Shown: positions 52,140-61,766 of the stretch, in pieces
Numbering within the stretch: position 1 is the first letter of the stretch
Layout of the letters: each line of letters opens with the position of its first letter
DNA from: Chryseobacterium limigenitum
GTDB taxonomy: Bacteria > Bacteroidota > Bacteroidia > Flavobacteriales > Weeksellaceae
DNA length: 64,000 bases
Direction of reading: 5' to 3'
Assembly: GCF_900114875.1 (NCBI RefSeq)
Contig: NZ_FPKW01000019.1
Location: 1 to 64,000 of the forward strand
Notes under the pieces: model-generated
What the model was told of the DNA's origin: nothing
Seen by the model: only the letters and a program-made list of their open reading frames with translations
The model's database searches: none
Position numbers and translations under genes: made by a program

Positions 52140-54773
52140 TTATTTTACAATAACTTTATAAGATTTTACTGTAGATTTAGTCTCTATTTTGATCATGTAC
52201 ATTCCGGAAGGCAATGAAGAGGTAGAAATCTCTGCATTTCCTTTGAAAGTACCGGTTCTTACCAATTGTCCCTGAGCTGAGAATATGGTGAAAACTCCTT
52301 CTTCAGAAGATTTTACGTTAAGATTCTCACCTGCTTTTACAGGATTAGGATATATTTTGATGTCATTTGCAGCCGCAGCAACTTCATTAGTCACAACCGC
52401 AGCTTTTTTCGCTTCCATACCCATTTTTGCAGTCTTAGCCAATACAGCGTAAGGTGAAAGTGGAGAATTCGGCGCACCTCTTGTTACAAGATCTGTATCT
52501 ACAACTGCCTGAATACCATCTGTATCAGCATCGCTGATTTTTGAAATAAATCCTGCTCCAAGGTCATCAAAAACACTTTTGCTGATGGCGTAAAGGTCAT
52601 ATTCAATTCCGTTAGATTTTAAATCAACAAAATCCGGTTTATCGTCTCCGTCCGTATTCATTAGAGGATATTTCATCACTCCTGAATCCGGTGAAGTTTC
52701 TAAAATATCAGCAATACCATTAGTTCCAACCGCAACACCTGCATCAATTACTCCATTATGATCAACATCAATCTGATTAATTACAGAAGTCGGAACACCT
52801 GATTCGAATAAATCTAAAATTCCGTCATTATCAGAATCAAGATCCAGATAACTTGAAATACCGTCTCCCAGTACAGGAATTACGATAACATCTCCGTCTA
52901 CATCATCATCTTCAAATCTTCCGTTAGCATTAAGATCTTCCAAAGCATCAGGAATACCGTCGTTATCAGAATCTCCGTCACAAGCATCCTGAATACCGTC
53001 GCCGTCTGTATCTATTGTAGCACTTTTATCATTGTCTGCAACACAGCTTTTTGTATCACAAGCATCAGGAATACCGTCTCCATCCGTATCAATATTATCA
53101 TCACCACCCGGGCAGACATCTCTACAATCAGGAACACCGTCTCCGTCAGAATCCAATTCAACAAAAACATTGTATACGTAGTAATTAATACACTGACAAA
53201 TCATTGCCGTATGTTTAATTGAAAGTCTGATTCTGTTGAATGGTTTTGTAGATTTAAATCCTACAATTGTTTTTCCTCCTGAAACAGTAATTAATTTTAA
53301 ATCATTATTAACTGTACTTTTTTGTTCAACCAAAGTATTTCCGTTGTACAACTGAACAGAAATCACTCCAAGAGAACTCCAATCCGTAGAAATATTTTTA
53401 GCGATCGTAAATCCAGCAAATGTTCCTGCCGGATAAGTGGTACCAACAGATTCTACTGCAAAATTTCCTGTGATATTATTTTTATTGGAAGGAACTGAGA
53501 AAGTAGCATAATTTGAAGCATTAGAATCTACTATATTTTCAGGATTATAAACTCCTAAATAAGAAGTTGAAGTACTCCAAGTTCCTGTCCAAGGCTCACG
53601 TTTTCCACAATATAATCCACCATTCGGAAGGTTTCCACAAAGCAAAACTCCTTTGTACGGAGCCGTTCTGTTACACTGAAGATATTGAGTACAGTCACAA
53701 CTCTGAGGCTCTTCGAAAGCATAATACACTTTTAAAGCTCCCATAGAAGAACAACCTGAATTTTGAGAAATCTTTAATCTTACTTCATTAAAAGGCTTTG
53801 TTGTAGTGATTGAAAGCTTTTGTTTATTTCCACTAAGGCTTAATGAAGAAACCGTCATTCCACCAACACCGTCATTGTAAGATTGAGAATCCTGTAACTG
53901 ACCAAACATATAAGTTTCTATCACAAGATTATCAAGCATTCTTTCCGTCAAAACAGAATTTGAGTTTGCCGGAGCAATAACAAAACCAGCTTTATTTCCA
54001 GCAGGATAATATTGACTTTTATCAAAAACTCCAATACTGAAATTCCCCATAAAACCAGAAGGCAAAGTAATTGTTCCGAAAGAACTTTTACTTCCGTCGC
54101 TGATCTTGTCTCTATCAGTTACAACAGACAAAGGAGACGTAAGATTGCTGCTGCATGAGATATTGGTATCAGAATCTACAAAAGATCCGCCTCCAATAAT
54201 ATCATCACAAACACCATTATTTTCCAGTTTGATATTATTTGAATCACATGTAAATGCGTAATATACATTCAATGCGCTGCAAGAAGTACTGCTTCCCGAT
54301 CTTAATAATCTTACTTCATTAAAAGCTTTAGTTGTTTTAAAATGTAAGAATGATCTGACTTTTCTTCCGCCATACGCAGGAACTGACAACAGAGAACCTG
54401 CTGCAGATGTTTCCTGAAGAACACCATTTTTATAAGTTGCAATGCTAAGAGCATTTAATACTGTAGAAGTAATGGCACTATTTGCCATATCTACATTAAA
54501 ACCCGTAACCGATCCTGCCGGATACGTAATATTGTTATTAATAATGGAAATACCATTACTCGATGTATTATTTAATAAAGTACCTAAACTTGTACCATTA
54601 TCCGTATCTGCGTCTATTACAGAATAAATATTGGTTGGATTAGATGCTGCGACACACTGCCCGTTTTGCGCAAGATAGGCTCTGATCCCCATTCCCCGGA
54701 TAGGTTTGTAGTTCTGGGCAAATGCATTGCATACAAATAGCAACATTGCCATAAGTGAAATAATTTTCTTCAT
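52140..54773 (-). CDS. Large T9SS-exported protein with triplicated module and Ca-type repeats (copy 2)
   Basis: 877 residues. Signal peptide (LLFVCNAFAQ). Three ~170-residue modules follow, each with a YPAGxxxGF block (YPAGSVTGFNV, YPAGNKAGFVI, YPAGTFAGFTI) and a later TKPFNEVRL-type block with a YYAF-like strand. Then comes a region of thrombospondin-type-3-like repeats (DSDGDGVPDCRDVCP, DTDGDGIPDACD, DTDGDGIQDACD, DSDNDGILDL), which bind calcium. The C-terminus is a type-A Por sorting domain (KIYPNPVKAGENLNVKS...SGMYMIKIETKSTVKSYKVIVK). Paralogous to the next gene along its whole length. Surface adhesin or structural protein; ligand unknown. Confidence 0.9.
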   Translation of the reverse strand: MKKIISLMAMLLFVCNAFAQNYKPIRGMGIRAYLAQNGQCVAASNPTNIYSVIDADTDNGTSLGTLLNNTSSNGISIINNNITYPAGSVTGFNVDMANSAITSTVLNALSIATYKNGVLQETSAAGSLLSVPAYGGRKVRSFLHFKTTKAFNEVRLLRSGSSTSCSALNVYYAFTCDSNNIKLENNGVCDDIIGGGSFVDSDTNISCSSNLTSPLSVVTDRDKISDGSKSSFGTITLPSGFMGNFSIGVFDKSQYYPAGNKAGFVIAPANSNSVLTERMLDNLVIETYMFGQLQDSQSYNDGVGGMTVSSLSLSGNKQKLSITTTKPFNEVRLKISQNSGCSSMGALKVYYAFEEPQSCDCTQYLQCNRTAPYKGVLLCGNLPNGGLYCGKREPWTGTWSTSTSYLGVYNPENIVDSNASNYATFSVPSNKNNITGNFAVESVGTTYPAGTFAGFTIAKNISTDWSSLGVISVQLYNGNTLVEQKSTVNNDLKLITVSGGKTIVGFKSTKPFNRIRLSIKHTAMICQCINYYVYNVFVELDSDGDGVPDCRDVCPGGDDNIDTDGDGIPDACDTKSCVADNDKSATIDTDGDGIQDACDGDSDNDGIPDALEDLNANGRFEDDDVDGDVIVIPVLGDGISSYLDLDSDNDGILDLFESGVPTSVINQIDVDHNGVIDAGVAVGTNGIADILETSPDSGVMKYPLMNTDGDDKPDFVDLKSNGIEYDLYAISKSVFDDLGAGFISKISDADTDGIQAVVDTDLVTRGAPNSPLSPYAVLAKTAKMGMEAKKAAVVTNEVAAAANDIKIYPNPVKAGENLNVKSSEEGVFTIFSAQGQLVRTGTFKGNAEISTSSLPSGMYMIKIETKSTVKSYKVIVK

Positions 54774-54887
54774 TTTTTAGTTTTTTGTGTTAAATTTTAT
54801 ACTAATCGTTATTACATAGAGATCTAAAATAATTATTTTGAATAATATCTATTTATGTTTTAATTTATAGCTAAGAGGTGTTATTTG

Positions 54888-54911
54888 AAAAAACCACCCT
54901 TTCGGGTGGCC
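54888..54911 (-). terminator. Terminator between the two paralogous T9SS genes
   Basis: CCACCC (54894-54899) pairs with GGGTGG (54904-54909), with a GAAA loop on the minus strand. TTTTTT follows. It ends the 864-residue gene, so the paralogues have separate transcripts. Confidence 0.85.
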
Positions 54912-54934
54912 TTTCTGTAGAAACTATTTAAAAA

Positions 54935-57529
54935 TTATTTCACAATAACCTTATAAGATTTCACAACTGATTTAGTCTCTACTTTAATGATATACATACC
55001 CGTAGGCAGTGAAGATGTATTGATTTCGGCATCTCCGGAGAATTTGCCCGATTTGATTAATTGCCCTTGAGCCGAGAACATTGTGTACGTTCCCTCTTCT
55101 TTAGTACCTGAAGATTTGATGTAAACATTTTCACCAGATCTTACAGGGTTTGGATATACTTTAATATCATTCACGACAGCAGAAATATCTGTTGTAGCTT
55201 TTGCAGACATTTTAGCTCCGGTTTTTGCAAAAGATGCATAAGGAGAAAGTGGAGAATTTGGAGAACCTTTTTTAATTAAATCATTATCCACAACCGCCTG
55301 AATACCATCTACATCCGCATCGCTGATTTTAGAAATAAATCCGGCACCAAGATCATCCAGATTATCTTTTCCGATAACATAAAGGTCGTACTCTGCATTG
55401 TTTGATTTTAAATCAACAAAATCAGGTTTGTCATCTCCATCTGTGTTCATTAATGGATATTTCATAACGCCTGAATCCGGTGAAGTTTCTAAAAGATCTG
55501 CAATACCGTTACTTCCCGCTGCAACACCAGCATCAATAACTCCATTATGATCTGCATCGATTTGATTGATTACAGAAGTTGGAATACCAGATTCAAAAAG
55601 ATCTAAAATTCCGTCATTATCAGAATCAAGGTCTAAATAACTTGAAATTCCGTCACCTAAATTCGCAATCACCAACTGATCTCCATCCACATCATCATCT
55701 TCAAATTTTCCGTTGTGGTTAAGATCTTCCCAAGCATCAGGAATACCGTCGTTATCCGCATCACCATCACAAGCATCAGGAATACCGTCGCCATCTGAAT
55801 CCAGAACCGGAGATTTGTCATTTAATACAGTACATCCTTCAGCACAGTCAGGAATACCGTTTCCATTATTATCAATACTGTCGTCACCATTCGGACATTT
55901 GTCGTTACAGTTTGGAACTCCGTCCTGATCATCATCCAACTGAACAAATGCATTATAAATGTAATACTGTTGAGCTAAAGTAATTCCGATTCCGGGATTA
56001 ATCTCGATTTTCATTCTGTCAAACGCCTTTGTAGCTGTAAACCCTACATAAAACTGATTGGTTGCAGAAGTAAAAAACTGTCCGCTGAACAATCCGCCAG
56101 AAGTTCTGGATTCGGTAACAGTTGTTCCTTTATAGAAAGTAATTGTAATATAATCTAAAGCATTAATTGTAAATAAATTAGCACTTTTCGTCAACGTAAA
56201 CCCACCAAAAGTCCCTGCAGGATAATCTCCAGTGTTGCTTTTTACAGTAAGTCTTACCGTTGGGATCAAAAGATTGATTGGTGAGAAATTTACAGTCGCA
56301 AAATTTGAAGTATTTGTATCTACAACATTTCCTGTGTTTGTAATATTTGTTAATCCGAAAAGAGTTCCGGAAGTGCCCGTCCAAGAAGCGCCGGGAACAA
56401 TATCTCCTAATCTTGACGTTCCGGAAGTCTGAATATTTTCGTTACAGTCGCATCCCTGAGGCTCTTCAAAAGCGTAATACACTTTTAAAGCACCGAAGTT
56501 CACTCCAACCGTCTGTGTAATTTTAAGTCTAACCTCATTAAAAGGTTTTGTAGCAGTAAGAGAGATTTTTTGCTTATTGGAACCAAATCTCAATACTTTA
56601 ATGTTAATAAGTCCTCCTCCATCACTAAGGTTTTTAGAATCTTGCAGTTGCCCGAATAAATAAGTTTCAACAGTTATGTTTTTTAAGAATTCTGCGCTTA
56701 ACAATTTTCCCTGATCATCAGGCTCAATTACGAATCCTGCTTTGTTACCAGCCGGATATACCTGATTTTTATCTAAAACTCCAACAGAATAAGATCCTAA
56801 CAATCCTGCAGGCAAAACAATTGACCCGTAAGAATTTTTGTCTCCGTCACCAATTTTCTCTCTGTTGTTCACATAAGAAAGCGGAGCTAAGAAACTGCTG
56901 CTTCCAGATACATTTCCGTCTACACCGCTTCCTGCAATGATATCATCACAAATACCATTATTATCAGTCGGAACTTTGGCAGGATCAAAAGCAAAAGCAT
57001 AGTACACATTCAATGCGCTGAATACAGAAAGTACATTTACTTGATATAATCTTACTTCGTCAAACGCTTTTGAAGTTTTAAAGTGTAAGAAAATTCTTGT
57101 TTTAGTCCCTCCAAATGCAGGAACAGAAAGCAACGTTGTACTCGTTGAAGCTTCCTGAAGAACTCCAGCTTTGTATGTACTGATTCTAATTCCGCTTAGA
57201 AAACTTGCGGTAATAACGCTCGTTCCTAAATCTACATTAAAACCCGTAATATAACCCGCCGGATATGTTGTGTTTGTGTTTTTTACCGAAATACCGTTTC
57301 CACTTACCAAAGTAGCAAAGCTACCCATGCTTACACTGTTATCAAGATTAGAATCGATAACAGGATTCATGCTTCCATTGTAGCATGCTAAACAAATTCC
57401 GCTTCCGTTCACAGGTTTTGCTTCTACCCCCATACCTCGTATAGGTGTGTAACCCTGACCAAAAGCCATTACAGATACTACAAGCGTCATTAAAAACGCC
57501 GTAATTCTCCCGAATAATTTTTTTGTCAT
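54935..57529 (-). CDS. Large T9SS-exported protein with triplicated module and Ca-type repeats (copy 1)
   Basis: 864 residues, with the same design as the downstream paralogue. Signal peptide (VVSVMAFGQ). GYTPIRGMGVEAKPV leads into three modules, each with YPAG (YPAGYITGFNVDL, YPAGNKAGFVIEP, YPAGTFGGFTLTK) and T.KAF/KPF...R blocks. Then DDDQDGVPNCNDKCPNGDD and DSDGDGIPDACDGDADNDGIPDAWED calcium-type repeats, a region with DLDSDNDGILDLFESGIPTSVI, and a type-A Por domain (KVYPNPVRSGENVYIKS...VVKSYKVIVK). The two copies differ mainly in the N-terminal part of module 1 and in module 3. Function unknown. Confidence 0.9.
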   Translation of the reverse strand: MTKKLFGRITAFLMTLVVSVMAFGQGYTPIRGMGVEAKPVNGSGICLACYNGSMNPVIDSNLDNSVSMGSFATLVSGNGISVKNTNTTYPAGYITGFNVDLGTSVITASFLSGIRISTYKAGVLQEASTSTTLLSVPAFGGTKTRIFLHFKTSKAFDEVRLYQVNVLSVFSALNVYYAFAFDPAKVPTDNNGICDDIIAGSGVDGNVSGSSSFLAPLSYVNNREKIGDGDKNSYGSIVLPAGLLGSYSVGVLDKNQVYPAGNKAGFVIEPDDQGKLLSAEFLKNITVETYLFGQLQDSKNLSDGGGLINIKVLRFGSNKQKISLTATKPFNEVRLKITQTVGVNFGALKVYYAFEEPQGCDCNENIQTSGTSRLGDIVPGASWTGTSGTLFGLTNITNTGNVVDTNTSNFATVNFSPINLLIPTVRLTVKSNTGDYPAGTFGGFTLTKSANLFTINALDYITITFYKGTTVTESRTSGGLFSGQFFTSATNQFYVGFTATKAFDRMKIEINPGIGITLAQQYYIYNAFVQLDDDQDGVPNCNDKCPNGDDSIDNNGNGIPDCAEGCTVLNDKSPVLDSDGDGIPDACDGDADNDGIPDAWEDLNHNGKFEDDDVDGDQLVIANLGDGISSYLDLDSDNDGILDLFESGIPTSVINQIDADHNGVIDAGVAAGSNGIADLLETSPDSGVMKYPLMNTDGDDKPDFVDLKSNNAEYDLYVIGKDNLDDLGAGFISKISDADVDGIQAVVDNDLIKKGSPNSPLSPYASFAKTGAKMSAKATTDISAVVNDIKVYPNPVRSGENVYIKSSGTKEEGTYTMFSAQGQLIKSGKFSGDAEINTSSLPTGMYIIKVETKSVVKSYKVIVK

Positions 57530-57577
57530 TTTTTTCTTGTTTGTTTTTGTTGTTTTTTTATTGATGTCTGTATTTTC

Positions 57578-59086
57578 TTAGTATAAAGCTTTCCAGTTGC
57601 TCCCATTACAACCTTCGTGAGCATGTGTTGTAGAATTATATCTAATGGCTCCTTCATCTGCTGATGTGCATCCAGCATTTGCAGCGGACGCAACTCCTTT
57701 CATTGAAATTCCTTTACTCACTTCCAAATCTGCAAAGTTGGTAGCACTTGGCGTCATATTAACTCCCACATCAGTAATTGCCGTACCTATTACTCCTGAA
57801 CCTGAAAAAGTATGAGTTGTATTTGCAAACACTGTCTGACTTGCAATGACAGCATTGGCACCTACACCAAATCCGATAGCTCCGCCCGCACCACTTGCTG
57901 TGTTGGCATTACCAAAGGCATAGTTATTCACTGTTACATTATTACCTGTACCAAAGGCAAAACCTCCGGAATTTACATTGGAGTTACCCACGTTAATTCC
58001 GCTTACATTAGCACTTGATGTACCATTGCTGTTTCCTAGAACCACTGTGTTTGCGTCTGTGGCAAAGTTTGCATTTCCAATTACCTTTGCACCACTTAAA
58101 GCAGAGTTTGAAGCACCAATCGCTACTCCCGGGAAATTAGCAGCCTGAGCGGCAACTGTATTTCCTCTACCTAAAGCTATATTTGATGAAGAGGTATTAG
58201 AAAATGTATTATTTGATCCCCAAGAGAAAGAAGCGTAAGGAGCAGACGTATTTGCATTCCCCCCATTTAATGTTCCGTTAGTATCCAAAATACCTTTCAC
58301 ATTATTACCTGTAGCCAAAACTAAATTCTGAGCATCAGTTGTACCTAAGAAATTACCCGATGCAATGGTAGCTCCTAAAGCAGATGAAGTAGCTGTTGTA
58401 CCTGCATTTCCTGAAACTTTCCAGTCATTAGACTGTGTTTGAGTAGCAGGAACCCAATTTGTTCCGTTAAAAGTCAAGACCTGTCCTGTAGTAGCAGTTG
58501 ATGTAGTTCCCAGCGGAGATCCATTGATTTTTACAACTGTTGTAGCACCTAAAGTTCCTGTAACATCTCCCGCTAAAGCTAAAGATGAAGCAGAAAAATA
58601 AGCCGGAGCCGCAGCTGCACCTGTATTATTTCCAAAAATAGAATTTGCAGGAGCATTGCTAAGGTTAAATGCCAATGATGGATTCGTAGAAGGATTTGAT
58701 ACAGTTGTAGTAAACAGTGGAGATAAATTTCCGGATGAGAAACCTGTTAAAGTACCTACATTGGTTCCTTCTGAAGTTCTTACCCATTTAGTTCCGTCAA
58801 AATAATAATATCCCGTTGCTGTTACATTAATCGTTTGGCCAGTCGGGCCGCTATCCGCAGCAGTTACATACACCATTGCTCCACTCTGAAGAGAAGTATA
58901 GTTTTTTGCCCTTAATTGATTCCCAGTTAATCTTGGAGCAATAATTCCATCTAAAAATTTTGAATTAGCAGGAGATCCCACAACATCTAATGTTGCCTGA
59001 GCCTGACTTGTATTGATGCCAACTTGCGCAGTTGCCAGAAATCCTGTAAAAGATAACATCGAAATAGTGAATAATCTGTTTTTCAT
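57578..59086 (-). CDS. Secreted YadA-head-like repetitive protein
   Basis: 502 residues from the ATG at 59086, where a signal peptide starts (MKNRLFTISMLSFTGFLATAQ). The start VGINTSQAQATLDVVGSP and the end ADEGAIRYNSTTHAHEGCNGSNWKALY are common to flavobacterial structural proteins with tail-fibre-like organisation. The middle (about 290-450) is a string of short repeats rich in Asn/Ala/Gly (GVAIGASNSALSGAKVIGNANF, FAFGTGNNVTVNNYAFGNANTA, GFGVGANAVIASQT). These fit the left-handed beta-roll of YadA heads. No T9SS domain and no barrel anchor is seen. Probably a trimeric surface fibre. Confidence 0.8.
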   Translation of the reverse strand: MKNRLFTISMLSFTGFLATAQVGINTSQAQATLDVVGSPANSKFLDGIIAPRLTGNQLRAKNYTSLQSGAMVYVTAADSGPTGQTINVTATGYYYFDGTKWVRTSEGTNVGTLTGFSSGNLSPLFTTTVSNPSTNPSLAFNLSNAPANSIFGNNTGAAAAPAYFSASSLALAGDVTGTLGATTVVKINGSPLGTTSTATTGQVLTFNGTNWVPATQTQSNDWKVSGNAGTTATSSALGATIASGNFLGTTDAQNLVLATGNNVKGILDTNGTLNGGNANTSAPYASFSWGSNNTFSNTSSSNIALGRGNTVAAQAANFPGVAIGASNSALSGAKVIGNANFATDANTVVLGNSNGTSSANVSGINVGNSNVNSGGFAFGTGNNVTVNNYAFGNANTASGAGGAIGFGVGANAVIASQTVFANTTHTFSGSGVIGTAITDVGVNMTPSATNFADLEVSKGISMKGVASAANAGCTSADEGAIRYNSTTHAHEGCNGSNWKALY

Positions 59087-59197
59087 TTGTAATGATATTT
59101 GTTGTTTTTGTGTGTTTTCCTTAAAAAATAGCAGACCCATAGCCATTTCTCTTATTTAAAAGAGAAAAATCAATATTTTATATCGTTAAAAGTCTGA

Positions 59198-59755
59198 TTA
59201 AACGGAGAGTCCGAAAGAAAGCCTTGTAGAAGAACCTTCAGAAAATATTTTATCCGGAATCTTTAGTTGTAAAATATATCCAATCCCATTTTTGGATATC
59301 TTAAAAATTTTAAAGTCTACATTATAAGTTAAATTTATTCTTTCTCTCAGTTGATTTTGAGATGAAAATACATACTCTAAAACTTCTTTATGATTAAAGT
59401 CCGAGTAAGATATCTTCAACAATTCTTTATTTATACCCTTACAACGATAAGGAGTGAATATTTTTTCAAAAAAATTATCAGAAAGGTTATTTTTTTCTTG
59501 ATAAACAATAGAAGTATTTATCTTCTCAACACTATTATTCAATTGATTAAAGTGCCTATTTCCGTTTACATTATTTTGAGCAACAAAAATATCATGAGCA
59601 AAAGATTCTTGCTGAGGAATTGCGGAGATCTCGTTAGACGATTCAATTACCGTTAACAATGATTCAGCTTTAAGATTCCCAACAGTTAAGACAATAATCC
59701 CACAATTGAGGAGGATAGTGAAATAACTCTGGAAAAGAAAGTAGTTTCTTTTCAA
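59198..59755 (-). CDS. Small secreted protein of unknown function
   Basis: Up to 195 residues. The frame can begin at a TTG at 59785, but that codon lies inside a -7-like TATATTTG (59783-59790), so a later TTG at 59755 is preferred here (185 residues). No in-frame ATG precedes the signal peptide (YFTILLNCGIIVLTVGNLKAES). The mature part is Asn/Ser/Lys-rich with FEKIFTPYRCKGINKELLKISYSDFNHKEVLEYVF. It lies between the ribosomal-protein terminator and the YadA-like gene. Family not recognised. Confidence 0.55.
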   Translation of the reverse strand: MKRNYFLFQSYFTILLNCGIIVLTVGNLKAESLLTVIESSNEISAIPQQESFAHDIFVAQNNVNGNRHFNQLNNSVEKINTSIVYQEKNNLSDNFFEKIFTPYRCKGINKELLKISYSDFNHKEVLEYVFSSQNQLRERINLTYNVDFKIFKISKNGIGYILQLKIPDKIFSEGSSTRLSFGLSV

Positions 59756-59981
59756 ATTAGTGCGTGTGTTTTTTTTCGTATGCAAATATAGTATTTTTTC
59801 AACTTAAACGATGTTTTATTGGTAAAATAATTACAAAAACAATAGATTTAACTAATACTAATTAATACATAGCTTTAATTTTTACAAAATAATCAATTAT
59901 AATTAATTATAAATATTCATAAAATAACAATATTTAATTACTACTATAAACATCATATGTTTTTTAAAAGAATAAAAATGC

Positions 59982-60013
59982 ACAAAAAAAAGCCTGAGCA
60001 ACTGCCCAGGCTT
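59982..60013 (-). terminator. Terminator after rplL
   Basis: AAGCCTGAGCA (59990-60000) pairs with TGCCCAGGCTT (60003-60013) with one mismatch. TTTTTTTT follows on the minus strand, 23 nt after the rplL stop. It closes the rplKAJL transcript. Confidence 0.88.
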
Positions 60014-60035
60014 ATTATTTTCAGTGTAAATTGAA

Positions 60036-60401
60036 TTATTTCAATTCTACTTCAGCACCAGCTTCTTCTAATTGCTTCTTAAGAGCTTCAGCTTCGTCTT
60101 TAGAGATACCAGTTTTAATTGCAGCAGGAGCTCCATCTACGATATCTTTAGCTTCTTTAAGACCAGCACCAGTTAAATCTTTTACCAATTTAACAATAGC
60201 TAATTTAGATGCACCTGCAGACTTAAGAATTACGTCGAATTCAGTCTTTTCTTCAGCAGCTTCTCCACCACCTGCAGCAACTACTACAGCAGCAGCAGCT
60301 GGCTCAATTCCGTACTCATCCTTAAGGATAGTAGCTAATTCATTTACGTCTTTTACTGTTAAGTTTACTAGCGTTTCAGCTAAATTTTTTAAATCTGACA
60401 T
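60036..60401 (-). CDS. rplL: 50S ribosomal protein L7/L12
   Basis: 121 residues. The N-terminal dimerisation helix pair (LKNLAETLVNLTVKDVNELATIL) is followed by the Ala/Gly hinge (PAAAAVVVAAGGGEAAEEK) and the compact C-terminal domain (DVILKSAGASKLAIVKLVKDLTGAGLKEAKDIVDGAPAAIKTG...EEAGAEVELK). It forms the ribosomal stalk and recruits translation factors. It lies 47 nt after rplJ. A full terminator follows directly, so rpoB is not read from this transcript. Confidence 0.98.
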   Translation of the reverse strand: MSDLKNLAETLVNLTVKDVNELATILKDEYGIEPAAAAVVVAAGGGEAAEEKTEFDVILKSAGASKLAIVKLVKDLTGAGLKEAKDIVDGAPAAIKTGISKDEAEALKKQLEEAGAEVELK

Positions 60402-60448
60402 TGTTGTAATGTTTTTGTTGATTATTTTATTTAATTTTTTGAGTCTAA

Positions 60449-61045
60449 TTATTCAGCACTTGGAGTTTCTTCCGTGCTTTCTGCAGCAGGAGCTTCTGGA
60501 GCCGCCTCAGCAGGAGTTTCTTCTACAGCAGGTGCAGCAGCTTCTTCAGCTTTAGCTTCTACTGTTTCAGGTTTGTTTTGAAGAGCAGAAACAACTCTTT
60601 GAATTGGAGACTGAAGTAATCCGATGATTTCTCCGATCATTTCTTCTCTAGACTTGATATTTGCTAACGCGTCTAGGTTGTTATCTCCAACATAGAAAGT
60701 TTCTTGAACAAAAGCAGATTTCAAAGCTGGCTTCTCTTCTTTCTTTCTGAACCCTTGGATTAATTTTGCCGGACCGTTTGCAGTCTCAGAAACCATTAAT
60801 GCAGAGTTTCCTTTAAAAGTCTGGAACATTTCAGAGTAATCTACTCCTTCAATCTGCTCCATTGCTTTTTGCAAAAGTGTATTTTTTACAACTTTTACTT
60901 TGATATTTTGTTTGAAAGCCTGTCTTCTGAATTCTGAAGACTTAGCAGCGTTCAATCCGTCTAGATCTGCTACATATACTACTTTTGCATCCTGAAGCAA
61001 GTCTTTGATCTCTTGTATTGCTACAACTTTTTGGTCTTTTGTCAT
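60449..61045 (-). CDS. rplJ: 50S ribosomal protein L10
   Basis: 198 residues: stalk base that binds L11-region rRNA and L12 dimers. The N-terminal rRNA-binding part contains VYVADLDGLNAAKSSEFRRQAFKQNIKVKVVKNTLLQKAM. The L12-binding helix is at about 150-165. A tail of ~37 residues rich in Ala/Glu/Pro (EAAAPAVEETPAEAAPEAPA...) extends beyond the length of E. coli L10 and is probably disordered. It is 17 nt after rplA, so no room remains for a separate L10 leader at its own 5' end. Confidence 0.97.
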   Translation of the reverse strand: MTKDQKVVAIQEIKDLLQDAKVVYVADLDGLNAAKSSEFRRQAFKQNIKVKVVKNTLLQKAMEQIEGVDYSEMFQTFKGNSALMVSETANGPAKLIQGFRKKEEKPALKSAFVQETFYVGDNNLDALANIKSREEMIGEIIGLLQSPIQRVVSALQNKPETVEAKAEEAAAPAVEETPAEAAPEAPAAESTEETPSAE

Positions 61046-61062
61046 TGTCTTAAGGATTTATA

Positions 61063-61755
61063 TTAGTTAACAGATTTAGTATCAATTGCAATACCAGGAC
61101 TCATTGTAGAAGACAAATAGATGCTTTTTACATAAGTTCCTTTAGCTGCAGTTGGTTTCATTTTGATCAATGTAGAAATTAATTCCTGAGCATTTTCTTT
61201 GATCTTATCAGCATCGAAAGATACTTTACCGATACCAGCATGGATGATACCATACTTATCTACTTTGAAATCAATTTTACCAGCTTTCACTTCAGTTACT
61301 GCTTTACCAATTTCCATAGTTACAGTACCTGATTTAGGGTTAGGCATCAAACCTCTTGGTCCTAATACTCTACCCAAAGGTCCTAATTTACCCATAACAG
61401 CCGGCATAGTAACGATAACGTCAACGTCTGTCCAACCATCTTTTATTTTCTGTAAGTACTCGTCAAGACCCACATAATCAGCACCAGCTGCTTTAGCTTC
61501 AGCTTCTTTATCCGGAGTTACAAGAGCTAATACTTTAACATCTTTACCAGTTCCGTGAGGAAGAGACACAACACCTCTTACCATTTGGTTTGCTTTTCTT
61601 GGATCTACACCCAATCTTACAGCGATATCTACAGAAGCATCAAACTTTGCAGTGTTCACTTCTTTTACAAGAGCTGAACCTTCTTCAAGGTTATAGATTC
61701 TTCCTTTTTCTACTTTGCTTAAAGCTTCCTTTTGCTTCTTCGTTAATTTTGCCAT
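61063..61755 (-). CDS. rplA: 50S ribosomal protein L1
   Basis: 230 residues. Blocks include SVDIAVRLGVDPRKANQMVRG, the GTGKDVKVLAL strand, MPAVMGKLGPLGRVLGPRGLMPNPKSGTVT (family signature) and the C-terminal KMKPTAAKGTYVKSIYLSSTMSPGI. It forms the L1 stalk and in many bacteria also represses its own L11-L1 operon by binding the mRNA leader; a hairpin at 62262-62296 is a candidate here. Lies 11 nt after rplK. Confidence 0.98.
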   Translation of the reverse strand: MAKLTKKQKEALSKVEKGRIYNLEEGSALVKEVNTAKFDASVDIAVRLGVDPRKANQMVRGVVSLPHGTGKDVKVLALVTPDKEAEAKAAGADYVGLDEYLQKIKDGWTDVDVIVTMPAVMGKLGPLGRVLGPRGLMPNPKSGTVTMEIGKAVTEVKAGKIDFKVDKYGIIHAGIGKVSFDADKIKENAQELISTLIKMKPTAAKGTYVKSIYLSSTMSPGIAIDTKSVN

Positions 61756-61766
61756 TTCTTTAAGTT

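Noticed and set aside
54000..57000. Tandem DNA repeats suggesting a CRISPR array in the T9SS genes
   Set aside because: The repetition encodes protein modules and calcium-type repeats; there is no regular repeat-spacer structure and no cas gene.
60031..60555. 174-residue frame antisense to rplL and rplJ
   Set aside because: It spans two ribosomal genes in the opposite direction; artefact of Ala/Glu-rich codon use.
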